A stretch of 64,000 nucleotides of DNA from Gilvirhabdus luticola (GCF_032583975.1 NZ_JAWHTF010000001.1), one strand, 5' to 3'; shown: positions 9,134 to 18,969, counted from the stretch's first letter. Made by a program: numbers and translations. The notes: a model not told the origin generated them from the letters alone.

Positions 9134-9925
9134 TTATTTGTAATCAAACCTTGTGAAAATTGAATTAGCAATATAAAATTTATTGTTGCTAATATCTATG
9201 GTAGCTTCTATATTCCATTCCTGATAAACTTCACGATGGGAATTATGTTCTGCAATACCATTGAAATGTATTATTCCATTACTAATCTTACATTTTGTTT
9301 TAGAATCAATAAAACGCCAACTAGTATTACTAATATAGGGTGTTTCGTCAGGCTTAAAGTTAGATTTTTGGTCAAAAAAATAAAATTTATCATAAAATGA
9401 AAGATGGTCACGCTTTTCACAAATTAATATAAAATCGTCTGGATTGTTTTCTTTGTGAACTTTTGATAAAAATACATCTTTTTGATTTTCAACTAGCATT
9501 GGCCAAATTCTTAATTCATTTACATCATTTGGTTCATCATAATATATTCTATTCAAGTGAACAACAAAATATTTCGTATTCAATTCAGAAATAGCATCGA
9601 TTGAGTGTAAATCAATAAATTTGTTCAATTCAACATTAAAATGTTCACTAATAAAAAAGGAATTAAACATCCAAGAGTATTTAATACTATATAATATTAC
9701 TCCTTTATGATTCTTATAGACAATTTTCACACTATCTGAAGGCTCTATTCTCTCGTACTTTCTGCTAAAAGTGTGATTAACTATTTCTTTTTTTAAAAAT
9801 CTGGTGGATTGTCTAATTTTTTCCAGAATTTTTAAATGAAGCTCACTATGTACTTCATTTTGGATAATATCAAGATAATTTGACGAATTAAAAATATCGA
9901 TTAATTCCTGTCTACTTTTCCCCAA
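9134..9925 (-). CDS. Hypothetical protein, 263 aa
   Basis: I do not recognise this 263-aa protein. The N-terminal ~70 residues are charged and helical; the rest looks beta-rich with many aromatic residues (YFVVHLNRIYYD, FYDKFYFF, TPYISNTSWRF) and no membrane helix or signal peptide, suggesting a soluble cytoplasmic protein. It lies at the cargo end of the island, 15 bp before the 95-aa gene. By position it may be an accessory defence gene, but nothing in the sequence identifies a catalytic site. Confidence 0.6.
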   Translation of the reverse strand: MGKSRQELIDIFNSSNYLDIIQNEVHSELHLKILEKIRQSTRFLKKEIVNHTFSRKYERIEPSDSVKIVYKNHKGVILYSIKYSWMFNSFFISEHFNVELNKFIDLHSIDAISELNTKYFVVHLNRIYYDEPNDVNELRIWPMLVENQKDVFLSKVHKENNPDDFILICEKRDHLSFYDKFYFFDQKSNFKPDETPYISNTSWRFIDSKTKCKISNGIIHFNGIAEHNSHREVYQEWNIEATIDISNNKFYIANSIFTRFDYK

Positions 9926-10044
9926 AACCTAATAATTTATTAATTCATAAATTACAGTAAATTAAAAACTCAATTAGATTAAACCCACATATTTTGAAAA
10001 TGAATATGGAAATATCTTATATGAAATTATAAAAAATTATTAAA

Positions 10045-10200
10045 CTATCTACTCGCCATCTGTTTCGCCCAACTTTTAACATTATATTGAGATTGAATTA
10101 TTTTTTTAGCGGCTGATGGTGAAGTTGCATCACATTTGACATTAATAAAATGGCCACCTGTTTTTAGTCTAATCGAGCCTGAAAAGCTTTTTGTTATCAT
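10045..10200 (-). CDS. Small hypothetical protein, 51 aa
   Basis: A 51-codon frame runs from ATG at 10200 to TAG at 10045 in a stretch that otherwise holds no gene (9926-10285). The product starts MITKSFSGSIRLKTGG and ends VKSWAKQMASR, with a beta-hairpin-like first half and an SPSAAKKIIQSQY helix. This layout resembles short proteins often seen in Bacteroidota mobile elements (my recollection, not a search). An in-frame stop lies 5 codons upstream, so the ATG is the only reasonable start. The flanks 9926-10044 and 10201-10285 show nothing further. Confidence 0.5.
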   Translation of the reverse strand: MITKSFSGSIRLKTGGHFINVKCDATSPSAAKKIIQSQYNVKSWAKQMASR

Positions 10201-10285
10201 AGTTTTCTGATTTAATGCAATATAGTGTATAAAACAATGATTACAAAATTATGTATCTAAAAACCAGGTGTTTAGGATTATTTTA

Positions 10286-10993
10286 TTATAGCCACTTATC
10301 ATTAACTTTAGAAAAATTCACCTTGAAATTTACATTATAGGTTTGACTTAATAACTCAATCAGCTTTTTGAATTCGGGTTTTGAGTTTGGCGAAATATAA
10401 ACTTCCTTTATTAGCTTATTCAAATCTACTTTTACTAGTTTATTTTCTTTCAATTCATCTTGAGTACAGCTCGTAATACATCTCAATTCGTTTTCGAAGC
10501 TATAATATTTTAGTTTAACTAAAAAAGGGTAGTATAAATTAGTAGTAGAATAATGAAAACTTTTGGGGTCAAAGTACTTGACCTCTCCTATGTATATGAG
10601 ACGGTCTGTTTCATTAAAAGATTCTCTTAATGAAGGTATATCTGTTTTTATTGCAATACCCATTTTATCCTTTGCATACATTTTCCAGAGTGCATATGAT
10701 TCATCGTCATGATATGTCCAAGAGCTAATTAATGTTTCCTTTCTTAAATTATTTTCTATATATTCATATGTGTCTTGATTATTTGTGTTTCCATTTTCAT
10801 TGTCTTGTTCTATCATCATTTGATAAACTACTTCTGGTATTCTTCCTTCATTATTATCACCAAGATTCTCTGCATTTGAAAAATAAAGAGAACTGGTTTC
10901 TAAAAGGTTCAAAAATTTCCAAAAGTTCATATATCTCCATATTGGTTTTGATAAAGATTTAAAAATTTCAAATGTTAGATGGTCTTTATACAC
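10286..10993 (-). CDS. DUF2971 domain-containing protein
   Basis: This 235-aa protein has the pattern of the DUF2971 family: an N-terminal WRYMNFWKFLNLLETSSLYFSNAENLGD segment split over residues ~20-47, a central SSWTYHDDESYALWKMYA block (about 91-108) followed by GIAIKT, and a C-terminal FENELRCIT block. The family's function is not established; members are common in mobile and defence islands. It lies 43 bp downstream of the 247-aa gene on the same strand and so may be the last member of the restriction-like operon. Confidence 0.8.
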   Translation of the reverse strand: MYKDHLTFEIFKSLSKPIWRYMNFWKFLNLLETSSLYFSNAENLGDNNEGRIPEVVYQMMIEQDNENGNTNNQDTYEYIENNLRKETLISSWTYHDDESYALWKMYAKDKMGIAIKTDIPSLRESFNETDRLIYIGEVKYFDPKSFHYSTTNLYYPFLVKLKYYSFENELRCITSCTQDELKENKLVKVDLNKLIKEVYISPNSKPEFKKLIELLSQTYNVNFKVNFSKVNDKWL

Positions 10994-11036
10994 TATTTAA
11001 ACTATTTAAGTAAGTATTTGGTTTAAGGATAACATT

Positions 11037-11780
11037 TCATGATATCCTTACTATTTCTGCCAATAAAACATCTAAATCTTGTGAAAAATTAACTTGAACA
11101 CTGTTCGGTAGCACCTCTTTTTTTCTAATAGGAAGGTGTAGGTATCCATCGGCAATATTTCTGAGAGATTTTTCCAAATTTTCCATATTTTTTTTAAAAC
11201 TTTTTCCACCATGATTTCCAACTACTTGTGTAAATGTACTTACATTGAACAATGGTGGAATGTGGTCTAAAATTGCTCTACCTAAAGCCCCAACTGAAAA
11301 ATAATTTCCTCTAGAAAAATTATCATTTAATTCTTCACATAATCTGATTAATTTTTTAAAGTCAAAATTACTTGAGCTTAATGCTCGTAATTCATCTAAT
11401 CTTGAATTAGAAACGAACTCTTTGTTTTGAGTAGTTTCATTATTAGACTCTTCACCATATTCAGTATTGCCTATAAAATTAGAAGTAACGTTGCTTCCAA
11501 GCCTTTCTAGATTTTCTTTTGGAATGTAAAATCCATAATAACCTCCTTTTTTATGAAACCCACCGAACAGACTTGTTTTTTTAAAAACTTCAAGTTCCAT
11601 TTTCATCTCATATATTTGAAAATCTTTAACGTCATGTAAATCATATTTCGTTCCATTCAGGGTAAACTTTGATTTACCTTTTTTATACGCATCTACTACA
11701 AATTCAACTTGCTCTTTTGTGATTGACAAAATATTAAACTTACCATGAAGTGGTATATGTATGTATAGGTTGTATTTCAT
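11037..11780 (-). CDS. Conserved hypothetical companion of the PLD-helicase, 247 aa
   Basis: The first ~95 residues form an unrecognised beta-rich domain. Residues ~125-247 form a separate domain with the pattern SRLDELRALSSSNFDFKKL, LCEELNDNF, GRAILDHIPPLF, LRNIADGYLHLPIRKKE and LLAEIVRIS. I recall this as a recurrent C-terminal module of proteins in accessory regions, but I cannot give it a firm family name. It starts 5 bp after the helicase stop, so it is almost certainly translated from the same message and probably works with the methylase-helicase pair. Confidence 0.65.
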   Translation of the reverse strand: MKYNLYIHIPLHGKFNILSITKEQVEFVVDAYKKGKSKFTLNGTKYDLHDVKDFQIYEMKMELEVFKKTSLFGGFHKKGGYYGFYIPKENLERLGSNVTSNFIGNTEYGEESNNETTQNKEFVSNSRLDELRALSSSNFDFKKLIRLCEELNDNFSRGNYFSVGALGRAILDHIPPLFNVSTFTQVVGNHGGKSFKKNMENLEKSLRNIADGYLHLPIRKKEVLPNSVQVNFSQDLDVLLAEIVRIS

Positions 11781-11785
11781 TTTAT

Positions 11786-14700
11786 TTATTCTTTTTTATT
11801 CCCAACCGCAATAATCACATCATTTTCAATATTTCCAGTCCTACTTAAAATAACTTTAAGATAATCATCACCAAGCCTTCTCCTTAAATCTTTAATGTTT
11901 GAAATTAGCTCGTCATATGGATTTTTCTTCTCGGAAAGCTTCAATTGCCGCAAAGTAAATTTTGGGAGTGTTTTATACTTTCTGATGTCGTTTAAGAGCG
12001 TGTCTATGAAAGCAACAAGCTCTTGGTCTAAATCATCTCGTTTCTCTTTTAGAAGCGTTTTTAAAGCTACTGAAGCTTTATTCTCTAAAGCAGCTTCACT
12101 TTTTCCAGATGAGAACCTAGGCTTAAAAGTTTTAATCTCTTCATACGACTTCCAGAATTTACTGTTTAATGGTTGCCTTGGTTCATCAGGAGTACATTTA
12201 ACATATTCAATTAACTCTTCAAATGTTTTTTCTTCAGGTTTATCATGAGGCTTTTCATTCTCATAATTATGAACAATAGAAAATAATGCCATACCTTTTT
12301 TTCTTAATACCACAACATTATTATCAGAATATAATTTAGCAGTTTTGGTTCTATTTGGTAACCGACTTATCTTTTTAACAACTTCAGGGTATGACTCAAT
12401 AATTTTATTGTAATCATTCCTAATGATAGTAGCTACACTCAATTCTTCATTATCTTCTGGATTGGAACTTATTTTACTAAATAACCCACTTGGTGATGGT
12501 TCTTCATCTGGGTCAAATATTTTAGAATCTTCACCCAATGCACTATGAATCAAAAACATTTTTTGTTGTGCAATCTCCCTACTTTTTACAATATCTGAGC
12601 CTCGTTCTGTTGGAAAGAAATTGTAAATATAGAGTTCGTCAAAAACTTTAGCACTCATCCTGTTTATTCGACCAACACGTTGAATTACTCTTGTTGGGTT
12701 CCATGGAATGTCATAATTGATTATTAAACCAGCTCTGTTAAGGTTAAACCCTTCAGAAAGTTTATCACTAGTAACCAAAACATCGTAATCGTCTTCCTGT
12801 TCTTTATATTTGGCATTGAAATTGGAATCCAATTTTTTAGCAAACTTTTTTGTGATTCCACCATCACAGAACATTACTCTTCCAACTAATTCTTTTTCAA
12901 AATACTTTTGAAGATGTCTAACGGTGTCGGTGTATTCTGTAAATAGAATAACCTTACGTTTTGGTTTAGATTTTTGACTTAATACATCTTTTATTGTTTC
13001 TAGAACTGCTCTTCTTTTAGGGTCATTCTTGATGATTTTTAACTCTTTTATCTCTTCTTCAATTCTTTTGAAGAGTTTAATATCACTTTTTATATCATCA
13101 ATAAATTCTTTTTTAAATTGAAAAGAATCAATATCATAAATTTTTGTGTGCTTTGGTTTAGTTTTATCAATGGCATTTCTTTCAAACTCTTTTAATGCTT
13201 CTTTTATGGCTTCATAAGTAAAATCATCTGCATCATCAGAATCATCATATATGTTTTCAATTACTTTCCTATCTAAAACATATTTCCCAGATTTTTCGAC
13301 AAATGATAAAACCATTTTATGGGTTCTTAAAAAGCGTTCTATACTTTTCTGAAATGCACCAAACGAACTTTCAAAACGCTTCACCAACAAACGTCTCATA
13401 AAATCATATAAGTTACGCTGTTGTTGGAAGGCTCTGTTTGCATCTTCACTTAATTTGTCTTCGTCTTCAATCAAATTTTCATATTCATTTGGCTTGTATA
13501 TAGCTCCTTTAAAATGGCCTGTTTCGCTAAAATAATCCTGTATAATTCTATCGTAAAAATTGGCCTGTTCAGGTGTCAATTCATAAAATTGTTCAACAGG
13601 GTCTTTTACTTCTGATAGATATTCAATTTCATTTTTATACTCAAAATCTGTTTTCAGGTCTAATCTATTTCTTCTTATAACTACAGGTGTAATTACATTT
13701 TTAATGTCATTTGCCATTGAGTTTACGTTGCCTCTAACTATAGCTAAATCTATTGGTAATGGTAAACCAAACATTTTATCATAGTCTCTCTCGGCCTTAC
13801 GTCTTTTTTCTGGATTATTGGAATCATGATTTTTAAGTATGTTTGATAACCTTTTAAATCTATAGTTATAGGCATTAAATCTGCCTTCTAAATCAGCTTC
13901 AATTGTGATTCCAGAAGCCCCTGGAATGATAAATAATTTTAACAGAGAGAATACATCTGCTGGGGAATTATTAAATGGTGTGGCACTCAATAGAATCACT
14001 TGTTTACCCCTACAAATATCCATTAATGCTTCATATGCTGAAGTATCTTGATTTCTGAATTTATGTGCTTCATCAACAATGACAATTTGATAACCGTAAT
14101 CATGATTTTTAATACTTTCTGCAACAGCTTCTAAATTTCCTGAACTATCAATATCCCAATTATATAATTTGAAACGATTCCAATATTCCCACCAACCACT
14201 GTTCTCTTTTTTGCTGCCTATCAATCCAGGAGGACATAATATTAATCCTCGTTTGCCAAGTTGATTAGCAATCAATGAGGCAATCACACTTTTACCTAAT
14301 CCAACTACATCTGCTATGATGACTCCATTATAGGTGTCAATTACATTTAAGGCTTGGTTTACAGCATCTAATTGATATTGGTATTTTTCAAAACCATTTT
14401 CTTCCAGCAAGCGTGTTATTGCATCGTTAATTTTTTTGGCTTCCTGAAGCTCTATAAATGTTTTCAAAATCAAGGCATAAGCCTCAAATGGAGTTATTAA
14501 AGAAGCTTGGCTTTTATTTTTTAAAAAGTCAATTATGATTTTAGTACCATTTTCTGCTTCTGTTATTGGAATAGCCGAATTCCATAATTCATCAAAATAA
14601 GCTTCAGCACTTTCAAAACCATAATCTTTAATCTCAACATTAAATTCTTCTTGACTATGTAATCCAGCTTTTGTTAAATTACTACTACCAGTTATAAACT

Positions 14701-15163
14701 CTCCTTTTAGGTTAAATAGGTCTTGGTATTGATTATCCAGTTGAAATAAATATAACTTTGCATGGTTTGGGTTAAGAGTTTTACGAATAATCAATCGGCC
14801 TTCACTCAATAACTCAATAAAAAATTCTATTTGATTATAAAAGTCTTCATTATCCATCTCTGCGTTATTGATGGCATAACCCATGGATTTCATAAACTGT
14901 GTAAAATACTCCTCCTGACTTAACGTATCATCTTTTAGACCCACCTCCACGATATCACTTAAAAGTTTACTAACTTGAAGACCAACAAGAATTTTAATCT
15001 TAACTTGATTATTATCTTGAAGATTCTTGTAGATTTCTTGCCAACCAGAAAAATAGAAAAACCCTACCAAAAATTTGAGTTCTTGGCTTGCTGAAATAAG
15101 TTTCTCCAAGCGTTTTTTTAAGGTTGCACTTTCCTGACTATTTGTTATGAAATTTTTACTCAT
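11786..15163 (-). CDS. PLD-like nuclease / SNF2-type SF2 helicase fusion
   Basis: This 1125-aa protein joins two modules. Residues ~1-210 form a phospholipase D-like domain with HAK (134-136) and GSSN (159-162), the halves of an HKD-type nuclease site; the usual Asp four residues after the Lys is not in place. Residues ~255 to ~920 form an SF2/SNF2 helicase: Walker A VVGLGKS (286-292), DEAH (364-367), SAT (393-395), and a C-terminal lobe with QRVGRINR (motif VI). A ~200-residue tail follows. PLD-helicases act as ATP-dependent restriction subunits (compare the NgoAVII/CglI enzymes). The ATG overlaps the methylase stop by 4 bp. Confidence 0.88.
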   Translation of the reverse strand: MSKNFITNSQESATLKKRLEKLISASQELKFLVGFFYFSGWQEIYKNLQDNNQVKIKILVGLQVSKLLSDIVEVGLKDDTLSQEEYFTQFMKSMGYAINNAEMDNEDFYNQIEFFIELLSEGRLIIRKTLNPNHAKLYLFQLDNQYQDLFNLKGEFITGSSNLTKAGLHSQEEFNVEIKDYGFESAEAYFDELWNSAIPITEAENGTKIIIDFLKNKSQASLITPFEAYALILKTFIELQEAKKINDAITRLLEENGFEKYQYQLDAVNQALNVIDTYNGVIIADVVGLGKSVIASLIANQLGKRGLILCPPGLIGSKKENSGWWEYWNRFKLYNWDIDSSGNLEAVAESIKNHDYGYQIVIVDEAHKFRNQDTSAYEALMDICRGKQVILLSATPFNNSPADVFSLLKLFIIPGASGITIEADLEGRFNAYNYRFKRLSNILKNHDSNNPEKRRKAERDYDKMFGLPLPIDLAIVRGNVNSMANDIKNVITPVVIRRNRLDLKTDFEYKNEIEYLSEVKDPVEQFYELTPEQANFYDRIIQDYFSETGHFKGAIYKPNEYENLIEDEDKLSEDANRAFQQQRNLYDFMRRLLVKRFESSFGAFQKSIERFLRTHKMVLSFVEKSGKYVLDRKVIENIYDDSDDADDFTYEAIKEALKEFERNAIDKTKPKHTKIYDIDSFQFKKEFIDDIKSDIKLFKRIEEEIKELKIIKNDPKRRAVLETIKDVLSQKSKPKRKVILFTEYTDTVRHLQKYFEKELVGRVMFCDGGITKKFAKKLDSNFNAKYKEQEDDYDVLVTSDKLSEGFNLNRAGLIINYDIPWNPTRVIQRVGRINRMSAKVFDELYIYNFFPTERGSDIVKSREIAQQKMFLIHSALGEDSKIFDPDEEPSPSGLFSKISSNPEDNEELSVATIIRNDYNKIIESYPEVVKKISRLPNRTKTAKLYSDNNVVVLRKKGMALFSIVHNYENEKPHDKPEEKTFEELIEYVKCTPDEPRQPLNSKFWKSYEEIKTFKPRFSSGKSEAALENKASVALKTLLKEKRDDLDQELVAFIDTLLNDIRKYKTLPKFTLRQLKLSEKKNPYDELISNIKDLRRRLGDDYLKVILSRTGNIENDVIIAVGNKKE

Positions 15164-18100
15164 TTAATTATGTCAAAGTTATTATATTCAGATTGGGATA
15201 AGTAAAATGTCGGGTCAATTGTTATAATCTCTTCAAATGAAATATCATAAAGCTTGTAAACCATTACATCTAGTTTAAGCTCTTCTTCTGAAGTATTTTG
15301 ATTCAGTTTCTTTTTGTCCAAAATTATAGATGCAACATCAGAAAATGTTTTTTGTTTTTCAGAAGATATTTCTGGTATCGGTATTGTTTCAATATAATTT
15401 TTTTGCAATCCAAGACTACCACTACCCAAAGTCATTACCAAATTAAGTATATAAAATTCGAACAATTTTGAGTTTAAAATTGATAAAATGTATTTTTTGT
15501 TATTCTCATTAGTTGTCATGAAAAAGCAAGTTTTATCCAAATAAACATTCTCTGTAATAGTGAAACGTGGGAAATTTCGAGAGCCATCAAAGTATATTTT
15601 AATAGTTTCAGCCCAAACTATGAATTCTTTATCAAATTCATTAAAGTAATTTATTTGGTCTTGTGTTTCAAACCACTGATGCTTGGTTTTCTTTCTTGTC
15701 TTTACTTTAGTGCCGTCTTTTAAAACTATTTTTTCTCCTGACTGCTTAATTTTAGGCCAAAATTTTTCTAAATAATTTTTCAGATATGGATATCTATCAA
15801 TGTCAATGCCTCTAGAAGGAAAAGTACCAATTAACCATAATTTATTGTCTAATATTTTATATCGTTGTACATCCCTACCTTTTAATAAAGGTCGTATAAA
15901 TTTTATTGCTTCAGGTTCATTAAAAATTAAATCATTTTTACATTTTTCATCAATAATAAAAGCTTCGTTAAGCCCAGTAAGAACTCCTCTATTAATATTA
16001 ACTCCCCATTTTTTTAACGCTTTACCTTTATTATCTATCTTTTGTTTTATCTTTTGTTTTTCTTTAGAAAGAATAATCCAACTTTCTTCACTCAAAGAAT
16101 TGATTTCAGTAAATTTATCATTTAAATTATTTAAATCTTTATTCTTCTTTAACTCAATTGCATTCAGTTGTATCTTGCGGTTAGTTTCATTTTGGAGGAT
16201 TAGAATATTTGTATCAACGGTTGCACTGTTAAAAACTCCAGGGCCTAAATCGATAAGTTGAATTGGATTATATTTAAGAAATAGTTTACGTAAGGACTTG
16301 CCATATTTCGCCCTCATCCATTTATTCGAAGTAATTAAACAGACAAAACCATTATTTGACAAAAGATTTATACTGTTTTCATAAAAAAGACAATATATAT
16401 CTCCACTTCTTTCGAAGGTTAAATATTTTAAATCTTGATATATATCGGCAAGTTTTTTACTATCATCGATTTCTTTTTGAAGTTGGTTATATGGTGGATT
16501 ACCTATTATAATATCAAATTTATCAAAACCATACATCCAATATGGGTCAAACCAAGAATTACTCTCATGACTAAAGGGCTTCCATGCTGCTAACTGTAGT
16601 GCCCTTTTATTTTGTCCTCCACCAGCAACTTCATTTTTATAGATTTGAGATTGTACTAATTCAAATTGTTCTTTGAGTTTTACTTTTGCAATTCCATAAG
16701 CTTGTAAATAATCATTTCTTATACGTTGTAATTCGTCTTGTAAAGGTTCTGTTTGCCCAAAATCTATTACAGAAATGTTTTTTTCTTCAAGGCCTAATAA
16801 GGTATTGGCAGTAACAAATTTAAATTCCAAATTCGGTAAAGGTTCAATACCTCTATTTTCTGCATTGTCATCAATATTTTCATCTATCACCAAGGACAAA
16901 AAGCTTCTTAATTTTGAAATCTCTGCGGCTATAGGTTGAATGTCTACTCCATATATTGAATTCTGTATTATTCCTAGCTTTCTAACATAATCTGCGCTAG
17001 CAGTGTCTAATTTTTCTTTCAGCATTTTACGAGCCAATACATTTGGTATGTTTTCCAGTTGTCGCTCTTTCCACCAAGAGACATCAGGGTCTAGTTTGTG
17101 CAATGCATTAATTATTTTATGCAATGCTCCCATAGGAAAGGCACCAGAACCACATGCGGGGTCTAAAATTTTGACATCACCTAAAGCTTGTAATATTTTT
17201 TTGGTTTCAAATGGATTAAACCTATTTTCACCCCCTTCTTTAAACAATTCCTGAAGTTGCTCTTCATTTTCAATATTTGTTTTGGTCTTTAAATATTGAA
17301 TCAATGATTGTTCCACCATATAATCAACAATCTCACGAGGTGTATAGAAACTTCCTGTGGCCTTTCTCGCACTTTTTTCCGTATCAGGGTCTATCTCCGC
17401 TAAAAGATTCTCAAAAATGGTTCCCAACATCTCTGGGTCAATGCTTACTTCAGCGTCATAGATGCTATTTTCATCAATTGTGAAATTGTATTGTTCAAGA
17501 ATTTTAAATAAATCTAAAAACCATATATTCGGAATATCCAAACCATAATTAGGTTTTCCATTATTGCCGAAGAAGTCATCAATATGAGGTTCAAATAATC
17601 CACCATTTAAGAACGGAATTAATTCGTGACCATCTGGTAAATCAAAGTCTTTTCGGTCATCAACTTTTTTATTTAGAATTAAAAAGAATACCTTTTCTAA
17701 ATAATCATGATAATAGTTAAAACCGCCATTAGCTAAAAGTTCTACGGTTGAAGATGACAACCAATTTTCTGGAATCAAAGGAATATGATTTTCAGACTTT
17801 TTATTTCTTAAAAACCAACAAAAAATAGTTCTACCAATCAATCGAACACTAAACTCCTGATACAATTTTCTATTTTCAGCTGATGGAGTAGAAGGTAGTT
17901 TCAATACAGTGTCAAACTCTTGATTTCTACTACCAATTTTAATCTTACCACCAATTAAACTGTAAAATGCTTTTGCAATTTCTTGATAGAATTGTTTGTT
18001 TAGTGGTTCTACACTAAAGGCTTCTATAATTTCATCCAGAGAATTGAAGTTGCAACCTCCAACTTGTTTTATAAAAGTACGATTGGTTCTATCTGGAGTG

Positions 18101-18504
18101 ATATAATATGTATATCGTTTGAAGTCTGTGAAATTTCTTTTGGTACCCAGATAATTAGCCTTTACAAAACTAAACCTGAAGTTACCTTCAACATCGTAAA
18201 ACACAAATAAAGCAGCATCTTTAACTTCATGCTTTAATATCTGTTTTGCAATCTCATACTGTTTCTTTTTACCCGTTCTTTCTGTTAATGGGTCTGATGT
18301 TTCAGAAGTTATCACAATCAAATCATCACCATTAATTGTGGCTTCACCAACTTTATTTATAGATAAATATTTATCAAAAATTTCATCATCAAACAAGTAA
18401 GCTAAATCATCATCATCAGGTTTAAATGTTGGTATTTGCTGCCGTAAAAATGCGATTAATGTAGTATTGGAGAAGCTTTGGATAAGCTCATTAATTTTAG
18501 ACAT
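15160..18504 (-). CDS. Eco57I-type N6-adenine DNA methyltransferase
   Basis: This 1114-aa gamma-class adenine methylase shows motif X as GSFYTPREIVDYMV (384-397), motif I as LDPACGSGAFPMGAL (447-461) and the catalytic motif IV as NPPY (669-672). The ~380-residue N-terminal region is the kind found in large Eco57I/Type IIG-like enzymes. The C-terminal third, ending around IETIPIPEIS, is likely the target recognition domain. I see no certain nuclease motif, so cleavage presumably resides in the overlapping PLD-helicase gene downstream. It would methylate host DNA and may guide target recognition. It is the first gene of the cargo operon. Confidence 0.9.
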   Translation of the reverse strand: MSKINELIQSFSNTTLIAFLRQQIPTFKPDDDDLAYLFDDEIFDKYLSINKVGEATINGDDLIVITSETSDPLTERTGKKKQYEIAKQILKHEVKDAALFVFYDVEGNFRFSFVKANYLGTKRNFTDFKRYTYYITPDRTNRTFIKQVGGCNFNSLDEIIEAFSVEPLNKQFYQEIAKAFYSLIGGKIKIGSRNQEFDTVLKLPSTPSAENRKLYQEFSVRLIGRTIFCWFLRNKKSENHIPLIPENWLSSSTVELLANGGFNYYHDYLEKVFFLILNKKVDDRKDFDLPDGHELIPFLNGGLFEPHIDDFFGNNGKPNYGLDIPNIWFLDLFKILEQYNFTIDENSIYDAEVSIDPEMLGTIFENLLAEIDPDTEKSARKATGSFYTPREIVDYMVEQSLIQYLKTKTNIENEEQLQELFKEGGENRFNPFETKKILQALGDVKILDPACGSGAFPMGALHKIINALHKLDPDVSWWKERQLENIPNVLARKMLKEKLDTASADYVRKLGIIQNSIYGVDIQPIAAEISKLRSFLSLVIDENIDDNAENRGIEPLPNLEFKFVTANTLLGLEEKNISVIDFGQTEPLQDELQRIRNDYLQAYGIAKVKLKEQFELVQSQIYKNEVAGGGQNKRALQLAAWKPFSHESNSWFDPYWMYGFDKFDIIIGNPPYNQLQKEIDDSKKLADIYQDLKYLTFERSGDIYCLFYENSINLLSNNGFVCLITSNKWMRAKYGKSLRKLFLKYNPIQLIDLGPGVFNSATVDTNILILQNETNRKIQLNAIELKKNKDLNNLNDKFTEINSLSEESWIILSKEKQKIKQKIDNKGKALKKWGVNINRGVLTGLNEAFIIDEKCKNDLIFNEPEAIKFIRPLLKGRDVQRYKILDNKLWLIGTFPSRGIDIDRYPYLKNYLEKFWPKIKQSGEKIVLKDGTKVKTRKKTKHQWFETQDQINYFNEFDKEFIVWAETIKIYFDGSRNFPRFTITENVYLDKTCFFMTTNENNKKYILSILNSKLFEFYILNLVMTLGSGSLGLQKNYIETIPIPEISSEKQKTFSDVASIILDKKKLNQNTSEEELKLDVMVYKLYDISFEEIITIDPTFYLSQSEYNNFDIIK

Positions 18505-18603
18505 AATAAAACCAGGTATCTTATTTAATATTACAATTAATGCTTTATGGGAATTTAAAGATACTAACTTTGATTAAGACCTCTCAACTATTTATTGTAT
18601 TAA

Positions 18604-18831
18604 TTAAAGTTTTTTGTTGTTCAATTTTTCTTTAGTTTTCTCAATTTCTTTTCTCATTGTAAGGATTTGAAGTTCTCGTTGAAGTTCGTGTTTTTTGTTG
18701 AAATCGTCTTCGACTTCAATTTCCTTTTGTTTGATTTGAATTTTGTCGTTTATGTCGTTTTCTTTTTCGTCCATTTTATTTAAAATTTTGTTTACGAGTC
18801 CGATTGTTTTGATTCGAATATTAGTTTTCAT
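18604..18831 (-). CDS. Small coiled-coil hypothetical protein, 75 aa
   Basis: This 75-aa, very Lys/Glu-rich frame is predicted to be almost entirely helical or coiled-coil from residue ~20 (KENDINDKIQIKQKEIEVE onwards). It lies alone between the primase-like gene and the methylase. Low-complexity composition makes coding status uncertain, but an ATG, a clean stop and co-orientation with all island genes support it. Function unknown. Confidence 0.45.
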   Translation of the reverse strand: MKTNIRIKTIGLVNKILNKMDEKENDINDKIQIKQKEIEVEDDFNKKHELQRELQILTMRKEIEKTKEKLNNKKL

Positions 18832-18888
18832 ACCTGAATCAATTAGATTATTTTAAACCTCATCTACGATTACGTGTCGTTAAGGTCA

Positions 18889-18945
18889 AAAAAAGTACCC
18901 AAAAAATTCCAAAAATTTTTTTACGGGTTTGATGGGTACTTTTTT
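18889..18945. other. Long-loop inverted repeat AAAAAAGTACCC / GGGTACTTTTTT
   Basis: Perfect 12-bp arms at 18889-18900 and 18934-18945 enclose a 33-nt AT-rich loop. The left arm runs into ACCCAAAAAAT (18897-18907), the same 11-mer found in both arms of the palindrome at 21574-21599. With an A tract before and a T tract after, it could end transcription on either strand; its loop is long for a terminator. Confidence 0.5.
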
Positions 18946-18969
18946 CTAATTTGGTTTTTTATAAGTAAG

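Noticed and set aside
11786..18504. DISARM or BREX system
   Set aside because: The helicase has a PLD domain and SNF2 motifs but no DUF1998-type partner, DrmB, PglZ or BrxC is encoded nearby; only a methylase and helicase type are shared.
18889..18945. Simple Rho-independent terminator
   Set aside because: The 33-nt loop is unusually long and the arm shares an 11-mer with the palindrome near the HTH gene, so I kept it as a possible regulatory site instead.
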